This document shows, in pieces, positions 12,301 through 22,800 of a DNA stretch of 64,000 bases. The stretch's first letter is position 1. Every line of letters starts with the position of its first letter. A model generated the notes under the pieces. It was not told the origin of the DNA. It was given only the letters and a program-made list of their open reading frames with translations, and ran no database searches. Position numbers and translations under genes: made by a program. Source of the stretch: Mytilisepta virgata (lineage: Eukaryota; Mollusca; Bivalvia; Mytilida; Mytilidae); the NCBI GenBank assembly GCA_028015205.1, contig CM051519.1, forward strand, positions 84,899,539-84,963,538. The letters are read 5' to 3'.

Positions 12301-15300
12301 TGCCGATTGTTTGTTGAGAAATTAGACCGCAAAATTCAACAAATATGATGTCTATGAGAAAATCTAACATGTTTGTAATTTCATCTTCAGAATACTTTTC
12401 AGAATCAGAGTGGTTCTTCAGGAAATAAGCCTTTTCTCTACATAGAACTAGAAATTTATACCTGCGTGTGCCATTTTTTCTTGAAAGAACATTGAACTAG
12501 TTGCTTTAAGCGATCTTTTAATTGAGAATGTGGTATGGTAGTGTAAGCCAAAGATTTTGATTTTAGATATCGAACCAACGCAGCCTCATGCGGGCGAACA
12601 GGTTCGAATGATATCCTCAGTCTGAAATCTAGGCGGTAATAAATGGATCATACTTACCATAGTTGGTAAAGGCAGTTGGGATGAGTCCACAAGTCTAACT
12701 GTAACTATAGGCTTCTCGGCTTCCTCCTTAAAGATTTGTACGGCAGATATAGTGTGGAGAGGAGCATGCATTACGCGGCAGGTAAAAGTGACACCATTCT
12801 TGTCATCACGCATTCTACATGCAAAATATAAACAGATCATAAAATGGATAAAAGGAAAGGTAAAACATGACAAGTCAATCAGTAAACACCATCCAGTCGA
12901 CAGACTTTCAGACAGAAAACGACATAAAAGAGCACAAAACTCAAAACATAATTTTAACCAAATGAGAGCTACAAACCTCAAGATAGCCTTTTCTACCCTG
13001 ATACATTTATATATAATAACACACTTAATTAGAAACGGGCTTAGTCTACTATTAGGTATTCGTCCTGGTTTGCTAAGAAGAGTTGAAAACTTGAAATCAT
13101 AAACCAAGGAATCCCAAAAACAGTCAGTATGCGCCTGTTCTATTCTACATAATAAAATGCCAACAATCAATTCTAATGTATAAAATTATAAATGGACTAA
13201 CACCTGATTACTTATCAATGCTAAATAATAATGATGTTCAACACTACAACTTACGATCTGTCTCTAAAAACGATCTATTTGTTCCAAGACCAAATACTAA
13301 TTTTTAAAAAAAATCTTTCATTATTCTGCAACCAAAGGAATGGAATAATTTACCATTCACAATAAAAAATTGTGGTAATGTGGAATTATTCAAGAAACAT
13401 TGTTACAATCATCTTCTTGAAAATTCTATGCAAGTCAAATAATTTTTCTTGTATGGTTAGAATATGAAAACTTTATTAATTGTTGCCAATTAAATGTTCG
13501 GATGATTGATTTGTATATATATCATATTTTGATGTATGAAGTTAACTGTACAACTGTATCTTGGGGGCCTCAATGAAAATTAGACTAGTTCTAATTGAGT
13601 TACCCTCTTTAAATTTATTATTATTATTATTATTATCAAATCAAAACAATTCAAATTTTATTGTCATATAAACATAATGACAGTTTGTGTATTATCGTGA
13701 GTCTATCTCTACAAGTTTGGAAGACGGTGTTGATTTCATCATGATGAGTTGAAACAGGACTTAAGTATCAATTATAAATAAGGGGTTTGTATAAAAACAA
13801 GTCATTGAAATAACTACCTGATATGCAATACTCACTTCTGATCAGCAAAGTAGCAGGCATGGCAGTTTTCTAAAGGATCATAAATTGTGTATTCTGGTAT
13901 CACTATTGTTGCAAGATCTTTTGGATACAGAATAGTCTCAAACTCCTCCTCTACTAACTGAAACGTGCAGAGATCACTTTTATCTTCCACCCTGCCACTA
14001 ACATACAACACATAATGTTCTCCTGTCCCGTCTTCAAAGGTCAAAGTCTCTTGGAATATTTTTTGCGTAGAACTAACCCAATCACCTATCGCTGCCATAT
14101 CTAATTCTGTTTCCAGTATTGTTTCTGGTGGGTTTTCGCTAAGAAGGTCATCTGCACTACTAAAACCTGACGATCCAGACATGCTGTCGTCTGATTTGTC
14201 GGATTTCTTTGAACGTGCGCTGGTTGTATTTTGAGATCTTATACTATTTTTTGATCCGAGTGTCTCATCTTTCTCTATGATGGTTCCCATAACAACCATA
14301 CCAGACTTTGTACTAACTACACTTTTCTCCGATACCGTGTCATAGTCCTCTTTCCTGTACTTGGCTAACCTTATAATCACAGAACTGTGCTGAATAACTG
14401 GGTCGTATTCAAATGGTCTGGCTTCACCAGCAATGCACTCTAAGTTTGGTCCTTGTAATGACATTACCAACTTGCGATTACTTTCGTAAGGATTTAAAAT
14501 GTGCTCTTTATAACCTAAATACACATCCACCTGGTATTGCTTTACTGATGTACCATCTCTTCCCTTTTCCAAAGCCATAAAATCGAAATTCACCGAAACA
14601 GGCTTTTGTTGAATTTCTGAGGGGATAGTAATGTTTGGCTCTTCATATCTACCCCTTGTTGTTTCACCCCGGTACATTGCCCCAGGATACTGGTAGTTTT
14701 CGCCATAGAGTTCGTGCCACAACTTTCCAGTAATCTTGTAGCAAATGGAAAGTTTTGACCCATCAGATCTGTCCGTGGTGGTATCATCATGAGTCAACAT
14801 AAAGCCTAAAATCTTCTCGGTATCCTCTTTGTACTTAATAGGATGTAGTTGGTGTGTATGCCATATCAGGTCAATATCGTAACAGGGCACTAGAAAGGTC
14901 TTTTCTGTGCATTGTTTCAAATACAAAAATTTTTGGTAGCGTTCAAAGGCAAGGCGAATATATTTCTTGTCTCTATAATGTGGCAAACTCACATTAAAGA
15001 AGAATTTACCCTGTCGACATGTGGCAGATTCAATATTATAGCCGAGACCGGAGGAATGAGTGCAAATGCTCTGGTCAACTTCCGGTCCGTAACTTTCAGC
15101 ATCAGGCAAATCCACTAAAAAAGGTTCTTTGGGATATTTCTTTTCCCACAATTCCTGAGACTTTAGTAGGCGAACCTCTCTTTCGTCCATTCTAAATACT
15201 TTATGATCAATGATGCGTCCAAACATTCGCTCACAATCCGCAATGTATGACTTTGGTGCCAACATATGGCAGTGCCAGATCCATTCTATATCTAATGGTG

Positions 15301-16761
15301 CTGTTAAGTATTCTTTCTGCGATGCAACCAATGGTAACCAAAATTTTTCATATCTTTTGATAGCACGCCGTTTGTACGGGCCACAGTACAAACACGGGTA
15401 TTCGTCAACAATTTCAAGCAATTCAAGGTGACCCAGACCAGCTTCTGTTAGATTAACGCTTAACTTTAACTGTGATGCTTCTCGTGCAGCTTCTTTTGGG
15501 TGTCCTACAAATATTTATTTGAATTTTAAATATTTTTAAAGGGCTTGAAAAAATTGGTTTAGATGTATTGTAAGAGACATAAAATGAAAGGAAATAAAAA
15601 AAACTAGATACACGAGGGATGGTTAAGATCTCACAAAACGTTTCTGCGCCTGTCCCATGTTAGGAACCTCTAGCCTTTGTTAGTCTTGTGTGTGTGTGTT
15701 TTTTTTAATTTTGGTTCATTTGTATATTTCGAAGTTAAGTGTGCCGTCCATTTCGTTGAACTAGTATGCATTATTGTTTAGGGGCCTGCTGAAGCCCGCC
15801 TTCTAGTGCGGGATTTTCTCGATGCGTTAAAGACCCGTTGGTAGCCTTGAGCTGTTTTCTGCTCTTTGGTCGGGTTTTTGTCTCTTTGATACACTCCCCG
15901 TTTCAGAACATTAAACTTTTGTCTGATCCTGAATGTGCTATAGCAAAGGCTAACTCATATATTCGATTCATCGTATTCATACATTACTCCGGATGTTAGT
16001 ATTTTGTAATATAGTGACAAAAACTTTAAAAATAATAAAGTACTTGAAACTGACCCCTCTCGTGTAAAGCTAAAGCCATTTGTTCATAGTCCTTTTTGGC
16101 GATTTTCACACTTTTAGTAGTACGGATCTTGGATTATTGGTTTACGTTTCAATACATGTATTTCTGGCCTAGATAATCACTGAAGACATAAAATTTGAGG
16201 ATTTGGAGCGTAAATATCCCTCACAGAATATAACTTTTGTCTTTAGCTTAAGACTTATAGTTGTGTTAGGATGTTGTCATCCTTAACCAGTCCGGAATTA
16301 ACCCTAATGAGCTACATACTTTTTGTGGTTTGTTCATAAAAAGTAGAAATAAAAACTAATAAAATTGTTGTTCTTTATTACACATATACTAAACTCCGCG
16401 TATCTCTTAATCTATAATCAATTTAAAAATGGTCTGTTTGAATACATCAATAGATATATTAAGCCATTTACTATTGTCTTTTCTGAACATTATAAATGTA
16501 CACATAAAATATGTATAGAATAAGCCATGTTCACCACATTCCTTTTGGAACCTTCTAATAGAAGCTAGAATCAGTTTATTAAACCTAAGCGACAAAATAA
16601 TTAACAGTAACTAAGGACGATGAACTTTTGACTAGGTAAGCTATCTTAAATGTATACAGCATTTGCTTACGTTTCTTGGTAAGTACAGGCATTTGTTCTT
16701 CTGTCTTCTCTCTTTCAATACCGGATGGTCCTGGTTGACCTGGGTCAACAGACTTGGACAT
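8957..16761 (-). CDS. Glycine-rich domain-containing (GRDP/DUF1399-like) protein, 5-exon gene
   Basis: Joining 16671-16761, 13836-15504, 12658-12814, 9555-9684 and 8957-9315 gives 2406 nt, 801 residues plus stop, with every junction in phase and GT-AG introns. The start ATG (MSKSVDPGQPG) lies 5 bases after a plausible acceptor, so a 5' UTR intron is likely. Two family-type motifs are visible: DIEWIWHCHMLAP at about residues 102-114 and DIDLIWHTHQLHP at about 240-252, each in a helical repeat, as in DUF1399/GRDP proteins. A Ser/Lys-rich, probably disordered stretch lies near residues 420-490. The C-terminal third is globular-looking, ending in a basic REKRRKK tail. Family members are poorly understood; plant GRDPs are linked to stress and development. 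The biochemical role here is unknown. Introns are loaded with transposon debris but all exons are intact, so it looks functional. Confidence 0.92.
9555..9684 (-). CDS. GRDP-like gene, coding exon 4
   Basis: A 130-nt exon, too short for a plain ORF scan. The acceptor is ATACAG|GTT and the donor CCAG|GTAAAA. It begins VFNGARPCITLDPRYKERG and ends WYATEEEP plus one base. Confidence 0.88.
10645..12335 (-). mobile_element. LINE-type retroelement 3'-end remnant, split by a later insertion
   Basis: 10645-10680 and 12001-12335 together match the 3' end of the element at 54790-55425: CTAAGGAGCAAT, then CCATTGGA, GACAAATG, and the conserved CTTACCCTTCCGGA block in reverse orientation. It lies in GRDP intron 3. 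The two parts are separated precisely by the repeat at 10681-11998. Confidence 0.65.
10681..11999. repeat. GCTCACCTGG-family repeat with seven ~155-bp internal units
   Basis: It opens with CAAGAGGCTCAG...GTCGCTCACCTGG and closes with CGCCAAGTGATCACAAAAGC...CCTGGTGAGCTT. The inside holds seven units of about 155 bp, landmarked by CGGCCATTTTGTTTCA (near 10851, 11007, 11159, 11315, 11470, 11624, 11797) and GGCTTTACGGTTTCAGAGG. No ORF is shared by the units. It appears to be a non-autonomous element, inserted in an A-rich site of the LINE remnant. Confidence 0.75.
12658..12814 (-). CDS. GRDP-like gene, coding exon 3
   Basis: A 157-nt exon. The acceptor CATGTAG|A completes an AAA codon; the donor ATG|GTAAGT is in phase 0. 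The product runs from MRDDKNGVTFTCRVMHAPL to SSQLPLPTM. Open frames beyond either end are intronic read-through. Confidence 0.88.
13145..13640 (+). mobile_element. 5'-truncated LINE (CR1/Jockey-like) 3' end
   Basis: Translation shows MYKIINGLTPDYLSML, HYNLRSVSKNDLFVPRP and, after a frameshift, EWNNLPFTIKNCG. This is the characteristic C-terminal segment after the reverse transcriptase in CR1/Jockey-like LINEs. It ends in a (TTA)n tract at about 13616-13637, probably the 3' tail. It lies in GRDP intron 2, antisense to the gene, and is non-functional. Confidence 0.75.
13836..15504 (-). CDS. GRDP-like gene, coding exon 2 (main domain exon)
   Basis: A 1669-nt exon. The acceptor TTTGTAG|GA completes the CGA codon begun in exon 1. 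The donor is CAGAA|GTGAGT. It carries both WHxH motifs and the Ser-rich linker. Reading on past the donor reaches an in-frame TGA at once, so the stop at 13834 is intronic and not the real C-terminus. The coding frame also extends 28 codons upstream of the TTG that a simple ORF call would use. Confidence 0.92.
15690..15915 (+). repeat. GGTCGGGTTTTTGT-type dispersed repeat, copy 1
   Basis: It shares GGTTCATTTGTATNTTTCG, GCCGTCCATTTCG, TATGCATTATTGTT and GCTCTTTGGTNGGGTT with 37197-37390, and its end with 44187-44250. No ORF. It lies in GRDP intron 1. Confidence 0.8.
16671..16761 (-). CDS. GRDP-like gene, coding exon 1
   Basis: Encodes MSKSVDPGQPGPSG... to TKK plus one base (C) of the next codon. 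The donor is C|GTAAGC. It is short, proline/glutamate-rich and probably disordered. The acceptor TTTGTAG lies just upstream of the ATG (exon edge at 16766), which implies a separate 5' UTR exon at higher coordinates that I could not place. Confidence 0.85.
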
Positions 16762-17184
16762 GATGTCTACAAAGATACCGAAGGAAAATCTGAATGTTAT
16801 AACACAGCAAAAAAAAGGACCATTTGTGACATTGATATTGTTAATTTTGTGATCAGCGCGACCCATTTCTACAGTACATAGTAAGATTCGGAAATAGAAT
16901 ATGTTGTAGCTTGACAGAAACGCATATACATAAACGAAAAGATATTTCAGTTAAAATGTGCAACCTTATACCAGTACATATACTCATATATTATTTCGAC
17001 AATTATATATTTTACTACTGAGTTAAATAAATTTGACAAGAAAAACACATGTCATAACATTAAAATAATAGACCCAAATATTATAAAATTAAGAAACCAA
17101 AGGTAAGTAGATAAAAATTTGTCGTAAAATTGAATAACTGATAAATAGGTACTGATAATTTGGAGTAATCTTCTAATCTTTAAA

Positions 17185-18215
17185 TAGTAGGTTGAATACT
17201 CTTGCAGAAGAAATTGACTTGTTAACTAATGCCCAGGCTCGGTTTCGAAAAGGTCATTCTACGACTGACAATATTTTTGTATTACATGCATCAATTACTA
17301 TTCACTTTGCTCTAGGAAAGAAACTTTTTTGCACATTTGTGGACTTTAAAGGGGCTTTTGATACTTTGTGGAGGGTGGGGCTTTGGCAAAAATTTCACAA
17401 ATCAAATATCAAGAGTAAAATATTTAAAGTTATTTAAAATATGTATCAAAATATTAAATCTTGTGTGAAGATGGGAGAAGAGTATTCAGCGTTTTTTAAT
17501 TGTGATATTGGTGTGAAACAAGGAGAAAATATCTTACCTTTCTTGTTCTCGATTTTTTAAAATGACCTTGAAGATTTTTTTATTGGTAATAATATAGAAA
17601 ATCTGTCAGAAATTACAACTTTATATCAAGAAAATATAAATATTTTTATTCAAAATTCAAAAATCAGTTTAAATTAAAACCGTATTTATTGAAACTCAAT
17701 TCTTCAGAAAGATTATATATTACAAAATTCAGGTGTTCAAATTTAAAATTTCCTATAGAAACTGTTAGATGGGAAGGTATTGAAAGGGAGAGAAGAATAT
17801 GCCATTTATGTAAATCAGGGATAGGGAATGCATTTCATTATTTGTTTATATATAATCATTATAGGATAAAAGAATTAAGGGAGAAGTTTATATCAAAATA
17901 TTATTAACAATATCCAAATGAAAATAAAATGTACGGATTACTTTCAATATGTCATGTACAAGTTTACAAGAAACTATCAATATTTCTAAAAAAAAAAATC
18001 ATTAAAGTTCTATAAGCTTATTAAACAAAATTATTACATTATTATCATACTGTTGATAACTATATATTTATGTCCAAATTGTATATGATATTGAATGTTT
18101 GTACTATTGGTATTCAGTATTGATGTTATGATCGCCATATATGCTTATATATTATTATGTCTGTCCTCTTGTACACTTTATGTGTCTGAGGTGAATAAAG
18201 AATTGAATTGAATAA
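17185..18215 (+). pseudogene. Degenerate LINE reverse transcriptase with internal deletion
   Basis: Three blocks in order: RT N-terminal part (17192-17437; QARFRKGHSTTDNI and CTFVDFKGAFDTLW, the DFxxAFD catalytic block), a following segment with GVKQGENILPFLFSIF (about 17500-17560) closed by a stop, then the C-terminal zinc-type segment RRICHLCKSGIGNAFHYLF (17689-17907). The FxDD catalytic core between blocks two and three is missing. The 3' end reads GAATAAAGAATTGAATTGAA near 18190-18212, a plausible LINE tail. Non-functional. Confidence 0.8.
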
Positions 18216-18229
18216 TATAAAATCTTATA

Positions 18230-19140
18230 AAATCTAGGCAGGTATTTTAATATGTCTCTATGAAGAATAAACAATAGATGCCAAAAAATTAAACATCGGT
18301 ATATATGTATATTATATGTAGTGTCAATGTAATACAATGAACATTTGATTTAAAGCTAAAATAAAGACAATTAAAACTCCAATCCGTTACATTCCATTCA
18401 AATCAGAACAACTGTTATTCAAATATTTGCAGACGAAGGTTTTTCTGCCTTTTAAGTTTCGTACAGTCTCATCCTAAACATTTCAGTATAATGAATCCAA
18501 AAAGAAAAAAAGAAAAAGAAAAGGTTAAATAATCAAATATCACAGTGGTTTGATCAATCCATAATGGTCAGGGAAATTTTATAAATACTGAAAGTTTAAA
18601 GATTCCAGAAATTTCATAATTTACCTAAAAATGAAAAAATGCATATTTAGGACGAAAAGTAGGGATTTTTGCATCTTAATAGTGAGATTAAATATACTAC
18701 ATGTACAGGTGTATGAGATGCACCTTTCCTCCCTATACAATGACAGTCAATATCATAGCCATATGGAAAATGTCCAGCAACTGATTTTCTTATTAGAATG
18801 AAAGTAGATTTTAATGCTTTAATCAATACTGGTATAGGAAAATAATCCACTTATGGAATTTTCGTCGAACTTAGTGGTCCCTATTAATCAATTTATCTGT
18901 TTTAGGGCTAGGTTATACATTTTAATGCAAGCTAAGGACAAATACTAAATTTTAAAGGTAAATCAGTTAAATATGCCAACCAAAAGTCGTATAAATCTTG
19001 CCATGCATATAGGCTACATTGAAATTTTGGAAATATGAAAAATGACTATCTGAGACTGTAGGATTTGAATTTGTTGATCACTCGATTTCATTGCCTTTTT
19101 TGCTCATATAAAGTAATCAAATATCCGATAAGCAAATCTA
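18230..19140. other. No recognised feature
   Basis: AT-rich spacer between the dead LINE and the foldback MITE. I see no gene, RNA or tandem repeat. Confidence 0.5.
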
Positions 19141-19141
19141 A

Positions 19142-19399
19142 ATCACAGGTGTCCGACTTCTGGATATTCATATTTTTTGTCTTAATTCACGAGTATTTTT
19201 AATAAATATTTACCATAATATTCACGCGCTTATTATTAATGTGCTACAACTATTTACGTCCTTATACTATTTTTTTTTGTATAAGGGCGTTGATAGTATA
19301 TAGCACATTCATAACAAACGCGTGAATAACCGTGTTTATGGTAAATATAAATTAAAAATATAAAAAAAAATAAATATCCAGAAGTCAGGCCCTTGTGAT
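19142..19399. mobile_element. Foldback MITE, near-full-length imperfect palindrome
   Basis: The left arm starts ATCACAGGTGTCCGACTTCT and the right arm ends, inverted, with the same word (ATCACAAGGGCCTGACTTCT). Pairing continues inward through TTTACCATAA, ATTCACGCG, AATGTGCTA and CTTATAC to a short T-rich centre near 19270-19280. The arms are diverged by small indels, so this is an old copy. Non-coding. Confidence 0.75.
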
Positions 19400-19859
19400 C
19401 AAAATATCTTAAATAATTTTATTATCTAACATATGCCACTAATTGTTAATTTAATGTGTGCACAATATTCGTTGATACAAACGATTTTCTCCCATAAAAA
19501 ACTCTCTTTCTAGTCTTACCTTAATAAGGGATTTTCCCCAATATTAAAGCTTGCACCTGGCCGGATGTTTACATGTGTTGCCAAACAATGTTAAGGGGAA
19601 ATAACTCTAAACATTAGACAACATATATTTGAAAAGTATAACCGGTGTAAAATGATATTGTTATAAATGATGAAAGATTTTGGTCCCAATTATTAATAAG
19701 AAATCAACATAAAAATTTTAGAGTGGTACATTTTTTCTTGTACACTCGTCTGACCCAGACTGATTCGTGGCCGAAAGAAGAATAAGAATAAGAATATTTT
19801 TAATTTCCAATCAACCTTGGGCACCATATGCAACTATATCGTTCATAATTATGTTAGGT

Positions 19860-22800
19860 AAAATAACAATCCAAAGATACTAATATTAGATATGGTTAAT
19901 TTATACTATGCTGTATACGACGCATTTCAAGGAGTTACCTCTCATCAGCAGCATTAAAACCGAAACATTTGGAAGACCAAAAACCAAACTTATATTAAAC
20001 AAGAAGTACTCAATCAAAAATACCGAAATAGGAAGCCAAATATCAGCTAAGGAGATCTACCATGTGCAATACAAGGAATGAACCCTTAGTATTTCTATTA
20101 TTTTTGAATTTTGCTAAATACTGGTAATTTCTGTAACAAATCAATGAATAATCATGTCAGACAAGTCTGACGACTGGGTTGGTGAATACCCTCGGGGACC
20201 TAGGGTCCACCAGCAGAGGCATCATCCCAGGAATTTCAAAATAACAATCCAAAGATACTAATATTAGATATGGTTAATTTATACTATGCTGTATACGACG
20301 CATTTCAAGGAGTTACCTCTCATCAGCAGCATTAAAACCGAAACATTTGGAAGACCAAAAACCAAACTTATATTAAACAAGAAGTACTCAATCAAAAATA
20401 CCGAAATAGGAAGCCAAATATCAGCTAAGGAGATCTACCATGTGCAATACAAGGAATGAACCCTTAGTATTTCTATTATTTTTGAATTTTGCTAAATACT
20501 GGTAATTTCTGTAACAAATCAATGAATAATCATGTCAGACAAGTCTGACGACTGGGTTGGTGAATACCCTCGGGGACCTAGGGTCCACCAGCAGAGGCAT
20601 CATCCCAGGAGTTTCAAAATAACAATCCAAAGATACTAATATTAGATATGGTTAATTTATACTATGCTGTATACGACGCATTTCAAGGAGTTACCTCTCA
20701 TCAGCAGCATTAAAACCGAAACATTTGGAAGACCAAAAACCAAACTTATATTAAACAAGAAGTACTCAATCAAAAATACCGAAATAGGAAGCCAAATATC
20801 AGCTAAGGAGATCTACCATGTGCAATACAAGGAATGAACCCTTAGTATTTCTATTATTTTTGAATTTTGCTAAATACTGGTAATTTCTGTAACAAATCAA
20901 TGAATAATCATGTCAGACAAGTCTGACGACTGGGTTGGTGAATACCCTCGGGGACCTAGGGTCCACCAGCAGAGGCATCATCCCAGGAGTTTCAAAATAA
21001 CAATCCAAAGATACTAATATTAGATATGGTTAATTTATACTATGCTGTATATACGACGCATTTCAAGGAGTTACCTCTCATCAGCAGCATTAAAACCGAA
21101 ACATTTGGAAGACCAAAAACCAAACTTATATTAAACAAGAAGTACTCAATCAAAAATACCGAAATAGGAAGCCAAATATCAGCTAAGGAGATCTACCATG
21201 TGCAATACAAGGAATGAACCCTTAGTATTTCTATTATTTTTGAATTTTGCTAAATACTGGTAATTTCTGTAACAAATCAATGAATAATCATGTCAGACAA
21301 GTCTGACGACTGGGTTGGTGAATACCCTCGGGGACCTAGGGTCCACCAGCAGAGGCATCATCCCAGGAGTTTCAAAATAACAATCCAAAGATACTAATAT
21401 TAGATATGGTTAATTTATACTATGCTGTATACGACGCATTTCAAGGAGTTACCTCTCATCAGCAGCATTAAAACCGAAACATTTGGAAGACCAAAAACCA
21501 AACTTATATTAAACAAGAAGTACTCAATCAAAAATACCGAAATAGGAAGCCAAATATCAGCTAAGGAGATCTACCATGTGCAATACAAGGAATGAACCCT
21601 TAGTATTTCTATTATTTTTGAATTTTGCTAAATACTGGTAATTTCTGTAACAAATCAATGAATAATCATGTCAGACAAGTCTGACGACTGGTTTGGTGAA
21701 TACCCTCGGGGACCTAGGGTCCACCAGCAGAGGCATCATCCCAGGAGTTTCAAAATAACAATCCAAAGATACTAATATTAGATATGGTTAATTTATACTA
21801 TGCTGTATACGACGCATTTCAAGGAGTTACCTCTCATCAGCAGCATTAAAACCGAAACATTTGGAAGACCAAAAACCAAACTTATATTAAACAAGAAGTA
21901 CTCAATCAAAAATACCGAAATAGGAAGCCAAATATCAGCTAAGGAGATCTACCATGTGCAATACAAGGAATGAACCCTTAGTATTTCTATTATTTTTGAA
22001 TTTTGCTAAATACTGGTAATTTCTGTAACAAATCAATGAATAATCATGTCAGACAAGTCTGACGACTGGGTTGGTGAATACCCTCGGGGACCTAGGGTCC
22101 ACCAGCAGAGGCATCATCCCAGGAGTTTCAAAATAACAATCCAAAGATACTAATATTAGATATGGTTAATTTATACTATGCTGTATACGACGCATTTCAA
22201 GGAGTTACCTCTCATCAGCAGCATTAAAACCGAAACATTTGGAAGACCAAAAACCAAACTTATATTAAACAAGAAGTACTCAATCAAAAATACCGAAATA
22301 GGAAGCCAAATATCAGCTAAGGAGATCTACCATGTGCAATACAAGGAATGAACCCTTAGTATTTCTATTATTTTTGAATTTTGCTAAATACTGGTAATTT
22401 CTGTAACAAATCAATGAATAATCATGTCAGACAAGTCTGACGACTGGGTTGGTGAATACCCTCGGGGACCTAGGGTCCACCAGCAGAGGCATCATCCCAG
22501 GAGTTTCAAAATAACAATCCAAAGATACTAATATTAGATATGGTTAATTTATACTATGCTGTATACGACGCATTTCAAGGAGTTACCTCTCATCAGCAGC
22601 ATTAAAACCGAAACATTTGGAAGACCAAAAACCAAACTTATATTAAACAAGAAGTACTCAATCAAAAATACCGAAATAGGAAGCCAAATATCAGCTAAGG
22701 AGATCTACCATGTGCAATACAAGGAATGAACCCTTAGTATTTCTATTATTTTTGAATTTTGCTAAATACTGGTAATTTCTGTAACAAATCAATGAATAAT

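Noticed and set aside
12590..12615. GGTTCGAAT word resembling a tRNA B box
   Set aside because: No matching A box or cloverleaf pairing upstream. It lies just beyond the donor of GRDP exon 3.
12752..13102. 116-codon plus-strand ORF
   Set aside because: It is antisense to GRDP exon 3 and its flanking intron, with no domain or splice support of its own.
13832..13834. TGA as the C-terminus of a 529-codon GRDP ORF
   Set aside because: The stop lies inside the donor CAGAA|GTGAGT. Splicing to 12814 continues the frame through three more exons.
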